The position numbers were made by a program, and so were the translations under genes. DNA of 64,000 nucleotides, taken from Candidatus Hepatincola sp. Av. GTDB lineage: Bacteria > Pseudomonadota > Alphaproteobacteria > WRAU01 > Hepatincolaceae. Under the pieces are notes generated by a model that did no database searches, was not told the origin of the DNA, and saw only the letters and a list, made by a program, of their open reading frames with translations. The stretch spans positions 682,001 through 746,000 of the forward strand of contig CP068450.1 in assembly GCA_023518375.1 (NCBI GenBank), written 5' to 3'. Positions 9,195 through 18,758 of this stretch are shown here, in pieces (positions within the stretch are counted from its first letter, which is position 1; every line of letters starts with the position of its first letter).

Positions 9195-10850
9195 TTATTT
9201 ATTTTCTAATAAATTAGTAGCTGTGGCTAGAGCTTCTTGGCTTATAATACTACCGGAAAGCATTCTAGCAATTTCTTGTACCCTTTCTTGATAATTTAAA
9301 AGTTGTACTGTAGTTATTGTATCATCATTATAGATATTTTTAGCTACTAAATAATGGTTCCTTCCCTTTGATGCTACTTGATGCGAATGGGTTACCACAA
9401 TAGTTTGAATATTATTAGCTAAGTTAGCTAAGCGAACGCCTATAGCATCTGCTACATCGCCACCTACTCCTATATCTATTTCATCAAGAATTAAGGTAGA
9501 TATAACATCAACTTCTGCTAATACCATTTTTAAAGCAAGCATGAACCTAGCCATTTCTCCACCTGAGGCAATTTTGTTTAGGTCGCCAAAATTACTACCT
9601 TTATTAGTTTTTACTTGAAAAATAACTTTATCTTGCCCTTTTTTAGAATAACTATCGGGTAATACTACAACTTTAAATTCCCCATGAGGTAACTTTAAAA
9701 ACTCTAATTCCTTATTAACTTTACTGGCAACTTTAATTGCTGTTTCTTGCCTTAATGCTGTTAGTTTCCTAGCATAATTAAGATATATATCATACTTTTC
9801 TTTTTCATCTTCTTGTAAAGCTAATAGTTGCTTATCACTAATATCCATGGAGTGCAGTTTTTCTTGGAATTCATCTATTAATTTTGTTAAATGATTACTA
9901 GTAGTATTATGTTTTTTAGCAATAGTTCTTAATTCTATTAAACGTTCTTCTAAAGCATGTAATTCTTCTTTAGAAAAATCTAATGAACTTGCTAAATCTT
10001 CAAAAGTTTCTATGGTATTAGATAGCTGAGTATAGGTAGCATCAACACTATTAAGAAACTCTTCTATTGCTGGAGTATCACCTAAGATTTTTTTAGCGTT
10101 ATCTACTTGTTTTAGTACTTTATGTAATTTTTTTAAAATAGTACTACCTACCAATTCTTTGCGAATATCAGAAAAAATGTCTTCCAACCTTTGGGAATTA
10201 TTTAATACAACTCTTTTTAAAGCTAACTCTTGTTCTTCATTTTCATAAGGTTTCAATTCCAATAGCTCATTTAATGAATATTCTATATAATCTTTTTCAG
10301 CAACTAAACGAGAAACTTCTTCTTTGGTAGACTCAAATAAACCCCTAGCTACTAAATAATTCTCATAAGCCTTTGCAACATTATTTAAAATTTCTTTGGT
10401 AGGTAAAAAACTATCTAAAATATCTTGGTGGTAAGCAGAATTTATAAGGCGGTAATTATCAAACTGCCCATGAATATCTAAAAGTTTTTCCCCTAGCTTC
10501 CTTAAAAGAGCCACACTAACAGGTACATCGTTAATAAAAGCCCTAGACTTACCATCTATGTGTAATACCCTACGAATAATAATACTTTCTTCAACTGGCA
10601 AATTTTGTGATTCAAGGAAATTTGTAATCAATTCATGTTCATTATTAAAAACAGCAGTAATAATTCCTTGCTCGGTTCCTTGACGAATTAAAGAAAAATT
10701 TGCCCTCTCGCCTAAAGCTAAAGCTAAAGAATCTAGTAAAATACTTTTACCAGCCCCAGTTTCTCCAGTAAAAACACTAAAGCCATTGCTAAAAGATAAA
10801 GAAAGTTTTTTTATTAATAAAACGTTATTGATATGTAATTCAGTTAACAT
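9195..10850 (-). CDS. recN: DNA repair protein RecN
   Basis: RecN is an SMC-like ATPase that helps repair double-strand breaks by RecA-dependent recombination. Its 551 residues match the family. The Walker A site is GETGAGKSILLDSLAL near residue 30, and the C-terminal head has KIASGGEMARFMLALK (signature) and LILDEIDIGVGG (Walker B). Between them is a charged coiled-coil arm (about 155-370). It lies one base downstream of bamD and ten bases upstream of ligA, so the three are probably co-transcribed. Assignment is sure. Confidence 0.97.
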   Translation of the reverse strand: MLTELHINNVLLIKKLSLSFSNGFSVFTGETGAGKSILLDSLALALGERANFSLIRQGTEQGIITAVFNNEHELITNFLESQNLPVEESIIIRRVLHIDGKSRAFINDVPVSVALLRKLGEKLLDIHGQFDNYRLINSAYHQDILDSFLPTKEILNNVAKAYENYLVARGLFESTKEEVSRLVAEKDYIEYSLNELLELKPYENEEQELALKRVVLNNSQRLEDIFSDIRKELVGSTILKKLHKVLKQVDNAKKILGDTPAIEEFLNSVDATYTQLSNTIETFEDLASSLDFSKEELHALEERLIELRTIAKKHNTTSNHLTKLIDEFQEKLHSMDISDKQLLALQEDEKEKYDIYLNYARKLTALRQETAIKVASKVNKELEFLKLPHGEFKVVVLPDSYSKKGQDKVIFQVKTNKGSNFGDLNKIASGGEMARFMLALKMVLAEVDVISTLILDEIDIGVGGDVADAIGVRLANLANNIQTIVVTHSHQVASKGRNHYLVAKNIYNDDTITTVQLLNYQERVQEIARMLSGSIISQEALATATNLLENK

Positions 10851-10851
10851 G

Positions 10852-11646
10852 TTACTTTACAATTCTAGCGGATGGTAATTCTTTAATTTGTTTCTTGGAA
10901 TACTTTTTTAAAAGTTTTAAAGATTTAGTATACCACTTACTATCTGAATAATTATAACCTAACACTGAAGCTACCCTAAAGGCTTCTTCATCCTCTCCTA
11001 ATACTAACCATATATATACTAAACGGTACATAGCCTCTTGAGTAAAAGCTGTATCTTGGTATAAAGTTATAATCTCCTGATACCTTGGAATAGCCGCATA
11101 GTAGTTTTTATTTTTTAAATAGTATTTACCAATTTGCATAGAGCGGTAAGCTAAATTATATTTAATAATTTGAACCTTAAAGATACCATCTTGAGCATAA
11201 ACTGAACCAGGATGTTGTTTTATAATATCATAAAATTCATCTAAGGCTTTTTTAGTATAGGATTGATCCCTCGTTGCATTTTCCATTTGTTCGTAGTCAA
11301 CTAAGGCTTTCATATAATAAACCCAATCGGTATATTCATTATAAACATAGTATTTTAAAAAAGCATCTATAGTAACTTCAGCTTCTATAAAGTCGTTATC
11401 TATGTAGTATGCCCAAATTAATAAAACTTGAGCTTCAATAGCTTCATCTTTATAAGGGTATTGGCTAACAATTTTCTGTAAAGATTCTTCTGCTTTAGTT
11501 AGGTCGCCATCTTTTAACTCGGCTAAAGCATTAGCATACATATATTCTAAGGTTAAACCAACCTCCTTATTATAGGAATCACAAGACCATAAAGTAAGGG
11601 AAATAAAACATAATAATAAGAATGACTTGAGTTTTCTCATAAACAA
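10852..11646 (-). CDS. bamD: Outer membrane assembly lipoprotein BamD
   Basis: BamD is an essential lipoprotein of the BAM complex that inserts beta-barrel proteins into the outer membrane. The 264-residue product has a lipoprotein signal (KSFLLLCFISLTLWSC) with the lipidated Cys at about residue 22. Tetratricopeptide-like repeats follow (ALAELKDGDLTKAEESL, YPYKDEAIEAQ, and the last TAFTQEAMYRLVYIWLVLG). A second ATG (MRKLKSF) two codons downstream is a possible start. Its place between lpxC and recN is the usual alphaproteobacterial one. Together with LpxC and LspA it shows that a working outer membrane is kept. Confidence 0.93.
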   Translation of the reverse strand: MFMRKLKSFLLLCFISLTLWSCDSYNKEVGLTLEYMYANALAELKDGDLTKAEESLQKIVSQYPYKDEAIEAQVLLIWAYYIDNDFIEAEVTIDAFLKYYVYNEYTDWVYYMKALVDYEQMENATRDQSYTKKALDEFYDIIKQHPGSVYAQDGIFKVQIIKYNLAYRSMQIGKYYLKNKNYYAAIPRYQEIITLYQDTAFTQEAMYRLVYIWLVLGEDEEAFRVASVLGYNYSDSKWYTKSLKLLKKYSKKQIKELPSARIVK

Positions 11647-11710
11647 AAAATACCATATATAAGGATATATTGTAGGTAAATTTTATAAAATTATCAAGAT
11701 TTATGCAATT

Positions 11711-12637
11711 TTAATACTTATTAAGAATATTTTCGGTAGTATAAAAATAGGGAATACGATAATAAGATAAATCATCTTCAATTTTATAATTACTAGAATT
11801 ATTAAAAATAGCTCGTAATAATAAATTATTAGCCTTATGCCCAGATTTAACACCAAAGAAATGCCCTTTAATAGTATAACCACCTAAGTATAAATCACCA
11901 ATAGCATCTAATACTTTATGCTTAGCAAATTCATTATTAAACCTTAAACCTTCAGGGTTAAGAACTTTATCGTTATCTATTACAATAGCATTTTCTAAAG
12001 AACCACCTAAGGCTAAACCTTTAGATTGTAAATATTCTACATCTTTTAAATAACAAAAAGTTCTAGCTGGAGCAATATCTTTTTCGTAATCATCAAGATC
12101 TAGGTTATGAGTGTAAGTTTGTTGCTGAATAATGTTATCGTTAAAGTTAATATCTAAAGAAAAAATGGATTGATCGTGTGGAATAATTTTCACTTGCCAC
12201 TTTTCAGTAACTACCTCTACCGGTTTTAAAATTCTTAATATTTTTTTAGGAGCATCTTGAGTAGCTAAACCAACATGTAAAATTTCTTTGATAAAAATTT
12301 GGGCACTACCATCTAAAATAGGTACCTCAGGAGCATCTATTTCTATTAATAAATTATCAATCCGTAAGTAAGCTAAGGCAGAAATAAAGTGTTCTACTGT
12401 ACCTACTTGCACGCCATAATCATTCACTAAAGTAGATGATAAAGTAGTTTCTTTAACATAATTATACTTAGCTAACACTATATTTTGGCTAAGGTTTTTA
12501 CTGTTTTTAAGATCTATCCTTTTAAAGATGATCCCATTATTAATAGGTGCAGGATGAAGCACCATAGTTACAGCTTTACCACTATGTAAGCCTATGCCTT
12601 GTATTTTAACTGATTTCTTTAATGTTAATTGTTGCAT
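11711..12637 (-). CDS. lpxC: UDP-3-O-acyl-N-acetylglucosamine deacetylase LpxC
   Basis: LpxC catalyses the committed step of lipid A synthesis, removing the acetyl group from UDP-3-O-acyl-GlcNAc in a zinc-dependent reaction. The zinc ligands are visible: His83 (VEHFISAL), His240 and Asp244 (HKVLDAIGD); the catalytic His267 lies in SGHKANN. DGSAQIF is also typical. Its 308 residues match the family. lpxC normally follows ftsZ directly in alphaproteobacteria, but here an oppositely oriented acyltransferase gene lies between them. Presence of lpxC predicts lipid A/LPS. Confidence 0.97.
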   Translation of the reverse strand: MQQLTLKKSVKIQGIGLHSGKAVTMVLHPAPINNGIIFKRIDLKNSKNLSQNIVLAKYNYVKETTLSSTLVNDYGVQVGTVEHFISALAYLRIDNLLIEIDAPEVPILDGSAQIFIKEILHVGLATQDAPKKILRILKPVEVVTEKWQVKIIPHDQSIFSLDINFNDNIIQQQTYTHNLDLDDYEKDIAPARTFCYLKDVEYLQSKGLALGGSLENAIVIDNDKVLNPEGLRFNNEFAKHKVLDAIGDLYLGGYTIKGHFFGVKSGHKANNLLLRAIFNNSSNYKIEDDLSYYRIPYFYTTENILNKY

Positions 12638-13031
12638 TAATTCACCTAAACTCCTTACTTATACTAAGGGAATAATACTAGAATATAACAACTTTATACA
12701 TTAAATAATCATTACACTTCATTACAAAAGCCTTATTTCCCCTTATTTGCACCTTGTGGTTACTAACAGTAACTGTAATCATTTTACATTGTCTATTATA
12801 TCATAACTCTATTAAAACTGGTAACTAAGTATTGCTATTAAATAGTAAATAATATCACTTTACTAAGATAATTATTAGCTATATAATCCGTATTTTACTT
12901 TCTATATTGCTAAATGATTCTACTTATCCAGCTGTATTATACATGCTTCAAAAAGACATTAAACAATGCAAAAGAAAAGTGAGAAAAGAGAAAAAAACAG
13001 TATATAAATATCAAAAATAGGAAAATATTAT
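12638..13031. promoter_or_regulatory. Divergent intergenic region between lpxC and the acyltransferase
   Basis: This 394-base A+T-rich region must hold the promoters of both lpxC (minus) and the acyltransferase (plus). A small inverted repeat GTTACT-AAC-AGTAAC lies near 12758. An AGGAAA at about 13019-13024 could be the ribosome binding site of the plus-strand gene. I cannot place promoter boxes firmly and see no open frame or RNA gene. Confidence 0.4.
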
Positions 13032-14966
13032 ATGCATGAATCAAAAGATTATCACCATATTCAAATACTAAGAGCTTTAGCAGTTTTTGTTGTAATTATT
13101 TTCCACTTAAATAAGGATTTACTTCCCAATGGTTACTTAGGCGTAGATATATTCTTTGTTATCTCTGGCTTTGTCATTACCAACTCTATTATAAATTCTT
13201 ATAATAAAGGAACTTTTACCTTTCTCTCTTTTTATACTAATAGGGTTAAAAGGCTATTCCCAGCTCTTTTTGTTATGATTGTTATAACTTGTATTTTTGC
13301 CTTTTCCATGTTTACATCTGTTGAATACCATTATTTACAAGAAACCCATTTTAGGTATGTGCCTTTGCAAATCAGTAATTTTGCTTTTGCTTTTTATACA
13401 AAATCTTATTGGGATACTGGTGATAAAAGTATATATTTACATACTTGGTCTTTAGGGGTAGAAGAACAAATTTATTTAGTTTTCCCCTTTATCTTACTTG
13501 GAGCATACCTAATATATAAAAAAGAAGCTAAAATGATGAACTTCTTCCTTATATTGTTAAGCCTTATTTCTATTTATTTTTTTATCACTCTTAATCAACA
13601 GCTAGCATTTTATATGCCTTATACTAGAGCTTGGGAGTTTCTAGCTGGTACTATTGTATTTTTTATTTTTCAGCTAATCAAAAACAAACCGCAACATAGT
13701 ACTTCACTCTTGATATTATTCTCTATTTTATTAATTATATTTTTGTATTATGGTTTCAATTTTGATAAACATATATTATCCCAATCTCCACATCTTAGCA
13801 GGCTTAACTCTCATCTAAATAAAATTAACTTTCATCAATTTCTATTATGTTTTTTTGCTGTGTTATTATCTGGTTTAGTTATTTTATATGGTCTTTACAA
13901 ACCAATAAAGATAAACTATTTCACTAACTTTTTTATTCACTTAGGTGATTTATCTTACTCCCTTTACTTATGGCATTTCCCAATTATTATTTTTTATAAA
14001 AAACTGTATCTTACTATTACTGGTAATAATATTAATTGCATTGATTATGTAATTATTCTTATTATAACTTATGTTTTTGCTTGCTTATCTTATTATCTAA
14101 TAGAAAATCCTTTTCGGAGAGTCAAAAGTAATACTATGCTTCAACAAGTTACCATATTACTAATTTCAATTATTACAATGGTTACTTTAGCAACTTTTAT
14201 GCATATTTCTAGTAAATTTATTCGTCCTTATTATGATGCTAAAATGGAAGGAGTTATTTTGCAAAATGCTTATAATTCTATAAGTAATAAAAAGGCTAGA
14301 CTTAAGAAGCATGATTTTGGTTTTAAACGTTCAGTACTTTACATAGGAGATTCACATGGAGTAGAAAAGAATGAAACCATGTTAAAATGGGCTAAGAAAA
14401 ATCATGTAAACATTTATGTAGCCACATCAGCAGCAGTTTGTTATTATTTCGCTTTTACTAACCCCATAGTAAATGATGAATGTTTTAATACTAAACAATT
14501 CATACATAAAACTTTATTAACAGATAGTACTATCAATACAATTATACTAAGCTATCAGGGAGAAGATGAACGAGTACAAAAAAATATTGATTATTTATTA
14601 TCTATTAATAAGAAACTACATCTTATAATTATAGAAGATCATCCAGCATTAATATTTCGAGCTAATACTTGTATTAGAGATTTTACTCTTCTTGCACAGA
14701 GCAAATACTTAAAAACTCTTTTTAGGAAACATAAATGCTTAATTCTAAATTTTAAAGATGCAGAGGCAAATAGCAAGAAATTACTTACATTTATTAATAA
14801 TTACAATAAAAAAGGTATGAACATTTCATTTATTCCCATGCAACAATATTATAAAACTCCAGAAGCTAGAGGTATAATATTATTTATAGACGACCATTTA
14901 AGTGTCAATGGTGAAAAATATATACAACAACACACTAAAGCATTTGACTTTAAAATTGGTAAATAG
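13032..14966 (+). CDS. OafA/YrhL-type membrane acyltransferase with C-terminal SGNH domain
   Basis: This AT3-family enzyme probably O-acetylates a surface polysaccharide or lipopolysaccharide sugar. The N-terminal half (about residues 10-400) has around ten membrane spans. It carries the family's R-x10-H pattern (Arg14 and His25 in QILRALAV...FHL), the GYLGVDIFFVISGF motif and WSLGVEEQ. The C-terminal periplasmic part is an SGNH hydrolase-like domain with GDSH at 439-442 and the DxxH-like DDHLS at 620-624. Length (644) is typical of AT3-SGNH fusions. It sits alone and reversed inside the ftsZ-lpxC junction, which suggests later insertion. The substrate is unknown. Confidence 0.92.
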   Translation: MHESKDYHHIQILRALAVFVVIIFHLNKDLLPNGYLGVDIFFVISGFVITNSIINSYNKGTFTFLSFYTNRVKRLFPALFVMIVITCIFAFSMFTSVEYHYLQETHFRYVPLQISNFAFAFYTKSYWDTGDKSIYLHTWSLGVEEQIYLVFPFILLGAYLIYKKEAKMMNFFLILLSLISIYFFITLNQQLAFYMPYTRAWEFLAGTIVFFIFQLIKNKPQHSTSLLILFSILLIIFLYYGFNFDKHILSQSPHLSRLNSHLNKINFHQFLLCFFAVLLSGLVILYGLYKPIKINYFTNFFIHLGDLSYSLYLWHFPIIIFYKKLYLTITGNNINCIDYVIILIITYVFACLSYYLIENPFRRVKSNTMLQQVTILLISIITMVTLATFMHISSKFIRPYYDAKMEGVILQNAYNSISNKKARLKKHDFGFKRSVLYIGDSHGVEKNETMLKWAKKNHVNIYVATSAAVCYYFAFTNPIVNDECFNTKQFIHKTLLTDSTINTIILSYQGEDERVQKNIDYLLSINKKLHLIIIEDHPALIFRANTCIRDFTLLAQSKYLKTLFRKHKCLILNFKDAEANSKKLLTFINNYNKKGMNISFIPMQQYYKTPEARGIILFIDDHLSVNGEKYIQQHTKAFDFKIGK

Positions 14967-15208
14967 CTACTTTGTTTTTATCTATAAAGAATTTTCTAAT
15001 TTCTTAATATCTATTTTAGTTAACAACAAAGATAGTAGCAAAAACAAAATAACAATAATTTTTCAAATATTGCTTATATATTGTATTTTTGTTTCATTGC
15101 ATGGATACCTTAATTAATAAGTAAGTAACAGCAATGAGTAATTCTACTAACTACCTTACACAGCTAGGTATTATTTTATATACTTAGAAATTTTAATTTT
15201 ATTTTACA

Positions 15209-16777
15209 TTAGCTTCTTTTTCTTAAAAAAGAGGGAATATCAAAGAAACTTTCTTCATCTTTGTTATTATCTTGGTGATTTTGTTTATTATGTTTCCTGA
15301 TTTTACCTTCAACAACATCTGCATCTTTATTTACATTACTATTACTTTTTTTAGTAATTAAATTAAATAAATTAGTAGATTTATCTTCAGTATCTGGGTA
15401 GATTACCTCGTTTTCTTCTTCAGATTCATCGTCTTCATAGTCTGTATATTCTTCCATTTCTTTATCTTTATTGAAAGAATCATCGTGAAAAGGTTTTGGA
15501 TTTTCAAATTGTTGGGTATTTATTTGCATTTTTTTACTAAGATTCAAAGGTTCCTCGTGATAGGCTGCTACTTTAACTGCTTTGGAAGCTAATTGTACTT
15601 CAGTAGCAGCTAGCTCTTCTCCGTCATCTACTTCAAATTCCACATTTTGGTTTAAATCCATTACATTATTATGATTTAAATTATTTTCAGTTTTTTTTAG
15701 AGGTGTTGGCTGGTGCTGCATAATTCTACGCTTCATTTTATTTTTATCGTAGGCAATATTGTGGGCGGTAGTAAAAATATCTGCCCCTTTTTCATTACCT
15801 AAACCTGTAGCTACCACAGATACTCTAATTTGTTCATTCATACTTTCATCGTAAATTGTTCCAAAACTAATGAAAGCATCAGTATCTAATTCCCCTTTAA
15901 TATATGTAACAATAGTATCTACTTCAAATAAGGTCATATCTAAACCACCTGTAATATTAATTAAGGCTTTTCTTGCCCCTGTTAAACTACCTTTATCTAG
16001 CAAAGGGTTATTAATAGCTTGCTTAGCAGCTGCTTCTGCCCTATTTTCACCAGAGGTTTCAGCCGAGGCTATCATGGTTCTACCCATGTTTTCCATAACA
16101 GAACGAATATCATTAAAGTCTAAATTTACTACTCCATTAGAAACTATTAAATCTGTAATTCCTTTAACGCCTGAATACAAGATATTATCAGCTACTTTAA
16201 AAGCATCTAACATTGTAGTTTTTTCATCAATCACATTAAATAAATTTTGGTTAGCTATTACTACAAGAGCATCGGTACATTTTTCTAATTCTGCCACCCC
16301 CATTAGTGCCGTATCCATACGTTGAGTTCCCTCAAAAGTAAATGGTTTAGTAACAAAAGCAATGGTTAAAATGTTTAAATCTTTAGCAATTTTAGCAATT
16401 ACCTGCGAGGCTCCTGTACCTGTACCTCCACCCATACCACAAGTTACAAATAATAAATTAGTATCTTCTAATAATTCAGTAATATCACTTACAGATTCTT
16501 CTGCTGCTTGAATTCCTATTTCAGGTTTTGAACCTGCACCTAAACCTTTAGTAATTTTAGGACCAATTTGTAATTTATTCGGGGAAATAGATTTTTCTAA
16601 AGATTGGGAATCAGTATTTACTACAATAAACTTAACCCCCGATAAACCCATTTCTATCATGTTATTTACCGCATTTGTACCAGCACCACCAACTCCAATA
16701 ACAGCCACCTTTGGTTTAAAAATATCCTCAGATGTTAAGTCTGAAACTTCATCAAATGATTTAAACTTTTTTATCAA
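15209..16777 (-). CDS. ftsZ: Cell division GTPase FtsZ
   Basis: FtsZ is the tubulin-like GTPase that forms the division ring. The GTP signature GGGTGTG is at about residues 116-122, and the T7 catalytic loop reads NLDFNDI. The 522-residue length is typical of alphaproteobacteria, with a long acidic and Asn-rich linker (about 350-500) before the conserved C-terminal peptide DIPSFLRKRS, which binds FtsA and other partners. Its ATG overlaps the ftsA stop by four bases (ATGA), so translation is probably coupled. It is the last gene of the dcw cluster. Confidence 0.98.
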   Translation of the reverse strand: MIKKFKSFDEVSDLTSEDIFKPKVAVIGVGGAGTNAVNNMIEMGLSGVKFIVVNTDSQSLEKSISPNKLQIGPKITKGLGAGSKPEIGIQAAEESVSDITELLEDTNLLFVTCGMGGGTGTGASQVIAKIAKDLNILTIAFVTKPFTFEGTQRMDTALMGVAELEKCTDALVVIANQNLFNVIDEKTTMLDAFKVADNILYSGVKGITDLIVSNGVVNLDFNDIRSVMENMGRTMIASAETSGENRAEAAAKQAINNPLLDKGSLTGARKALINITGGLDMTLFEVDTIVTYIKGELDTDAFISFGTIYDESMNEQIRVSVVATGLGNEKGADIFTTAHNIAYDKNKMKRRIMQHQPTPLKKTENNLNHNNVMDLNQNVEFEVDDGEELAATEVQLASKAVKVAAYHEEPLNLSKKMQINTQQFENPKPFHDDSFNKDKEMEEYTDYEDDESEEENEVIYPDTEDKSTNLFNLITKKSNSNVNKDADVVEGKIRKHNKQNHQDNNKDEESFFDIPSFLRKRS

Positions 16778-17985
16778 TCTTCCTCTCCCATAATTAACTG
16801 TTCTATTTTTTTATTAAAAATATTTAGTGTATTCATATGCTTTGTTTGTTGTGCTAAAAACTTCATGAATCCAAAACTTGTAATATATTCTAACATAATA
16901 TTTATTTTAGAGTTTTCATTTTCGTTTGTAATAATTTTTTGGAACTTATCATTAGCTATAACATAATTTTTAAAGGTATTATTTATAAGAAAATTACTAC
17001 ACTCACCAACAAAATTTATATTGTGTAAATCCTTACCATTCAACTTTAGTAGTTCTTGTTTTAAATTCACCATAAAACTACATAAAACCTCTTCTAAGCT
17101 TTTAGCAAAATCATCATGTAAAATGGTATAAGTCTTATTTATGTATTCTAGGTTGATGCTTTTACCATGTAATTGAAAAAAAGAATCATTATTTAAAGGA
17201 ATCTGCCCTAATACCCCTGTTGGTAATTTTAAAGACTGGGCTACTTCTGCCATAATATTACCTACGCCATAATTTAATTGTTTAATGTTTTTAACTATAT
17301 ATTTATTAAAAACTACGATTCTACTTGTATGCCAACCGATATCTATAAAAGTATCAATCTTACTATCTTTATTATAAAATAAATATGGCAAATATAACAA
17401 TAAATTACTTGCAAAAATCATATCTAATGAAAAATAATCCAAGAGCCGATAAACTGTTTTAATATATGGAATTTCCACCATAGTTAAATTAGCATTAACG
17501 CTTAAAGTTTTCGCATATAATCCTATAGGGTTAACATATTCCGTATTATCTACATAATAATTACTAAAGGTTTCATTTAATAAAAAATAGTTTCTAGGAA
17601 TTTTATCGTTATAAAAGTTAGGATCTTTTAACTTAATTACATCTTTTAAACTAACATTACTATTAATAGTAAGGTCGTGCACCATTTCAATAAAATGAAG
17701 AAACTGATAAGGGACATGCCATATAACTTGTTTTATTCTAGAATCAAGATCCTTTTCTACTATATTTAATAATTTAGTTAAAGTAGCTATAGCTTTTTTA
17801 GTATCTACAATTTCTCCAGCAAGAAAACCATGGCAAGGAACATACCAACAGCCTTGAAATTGGTATTTAGAATAGTTATGTAGGCAACTAAAGACATAAC
17901 AATAAATATAGGAATCACGAGTTTCTAAAACCGCAACATTAGTATGTTGCAAATTATAAAACTGATTTTTTATAAACTTGTACAT
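16774..17985 (-). CDS. ftsA: Divergent FtsA, division protein of the actin family
   Basis: By position (between ftsQ and ftsZ, overlapping ftsZ by four bases) and length (403) this is FtsA, the protein that tethers FtsZ to the membrane. Similarity is weak. An SHS2-like stretch (GLYAKTLSVNANLTMVE) and an actin-fold phosphate-2 region (IDIGWHTSRIVVF, 214-226) can be placed. The usual DIGGGTTDI has become DIGWHTSRI, and the late GGS/GGG motif reads VGECSNF. The last residues (NIFNKKIEQLIMGEED) could form the short amphipathic membrane helix. ATP binding may be altered or lost. Family assignment rests partly on context. Confidence 0.75.
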   Translation of the reverse strand: MYKFIKNQFYNLQHTNVAVLETRDSYIYCYVFSCLHNYSKYQFQGCWYVPCHGFLAGEIVDTKKAIATLTKLLNIVEKDLDSRIKQVIWHVPYQFLHFIEMVHDLTINSNVSLKDVIKLKDPNFYNDKIPRNYFLLNETFSNYYVDNTEYVNPIGLYAKTLSVNANLTMVEIPYIKTVYRLLDYFSLDMIFASNLLLYLPYLFYNKDSKIDTFIDIGWHTSRIVVFNKYIVKNIKQLNYGVGNIMAEVAQSLKLPTGVLGQIPLNNDSFFQLHGKSINLEYINKTYTILHDDFAKSLEEVLCSFMVNLKQELLKLNGKDLHNINFVGECSNFLINNTFKNYVIANDKFQKIITNENENSKINIMLEYITSFGFMKFLAQQTKHMNTLNIFNKKIEQLIMGEED

Positions 17986-17990
17986 AAAAA

Positions 17991-18734
17991 CTACTGTAAT
18001 TTTGGCATAATATATAACTTATACGCAGATGTTGCATCTATATATTGAATATCTTGTTTTAGCAACCTATATTTTCTATTAGCCTCTAAGAATTTATCGT
18101 AAGATTTATTAATATTACTTTCCGATAATTTTAATATCATACCATTTTTAAATTGAATATCCCACCTATAGCCATTATAAACTAGTTTACGAATTTCTTG
18201 TAAAACTGCAAAATCTTTATATATTAAAAATTTAATATCATCGGCATTTTGTAAGGCTAATGTACCTTTCTCAATTACAATTAATTGGGATAGTGGAAAA
18301 CTTAACCGTTCATTCACTACCTCATTAACATTATTAATAACTCTATAATTACCAGAATCGTTAAGCCACATAAAATATGGATTTTTTTCAACAATATTAA
18401 TTTCTAATTGTCCTGTTAATTTTCTAGAAACTGAGGCTTTTGCCACCCAATTATAATGTTCTAAATAGGCTTGTATTTTATAAAGTTTCAAATCAACAAT
18501 ACGTTCACCATTAAGAACTCTTAAATCTTTATAAATAATATTTTTTACTCTGTTTGATGCTCCATTAACAACAATATCTGAAACTAAAATATTACCTGTA
18601 AATTTATAAACATTATAAGCAAAATATAGTATTCCTAAAAAAACACAAAAAGAGAAAATATACAACAAACCACGAAGATTTCTTCTATAAGCTCTTTTAG
18701 AATTTTTTCTAATCTTTCTTTTTTTCTTTAACAA
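17991..18734 (-). CDS. ftsQ: Division protein FtsQ
   Basis: FtsQ is a bitopic inner-membrane divisome protein that links FtsA/FtsZ to FtsB/FtsL and the septal synthase. The 247-residue product has a very basic cytoplasmic start (KKKRKIRKNSKRAYRR), one membrane span at about 25-45 (GLLYIFSFCVFLGILYFAY), a POTRA domain (ILVSDIVVNGASN onward) and the FtsQ beta region (WVAKASVSRKL ... VEKNPYFMW). It sits between ddl and ftsA, the standard alphaproteobacterial order. Confidence 0.92.
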   Translation of the reverse strand: MLKKKRKIRKNSKRAYRRNLRGLLYIFSFCVFLGILYFAYNVYKFTGNILVSDIVVNGASNRVKNIIYKDLRVLNGERIVDLKLYKIQAYLEHYNWVAKASVSRKLTGQLEINIVEKNPYFMWLNDSGNYRVINNVNEVVNERLSFPLSQLIVIEKGTLALQNADDIKFLIYKDFAVLQEIRKLVYNGYRWDIQFKNGMILKLSESNINKSYDKFLEANRKYRLLKQDIQYIDATSAYKLYIMPKLQ

Positions 18735-18758
18735 TTTTTACCCTATGATTCTTTAAGG

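Noticed and set aside
14902-15117. 71-codon plus-strand frame overlapping the acyltransferase end
   Set aside because: Its first half is the acyltransferase 3' end in another frame and the rest is hydrophobic A+T-rich translation; no start signal seen.
15870-16325. 151-codon plus-strand frame inside ftsZ
   Set aside because: It is antisense to the conserved GTPase core; its openness reflects ftsZ codon use.
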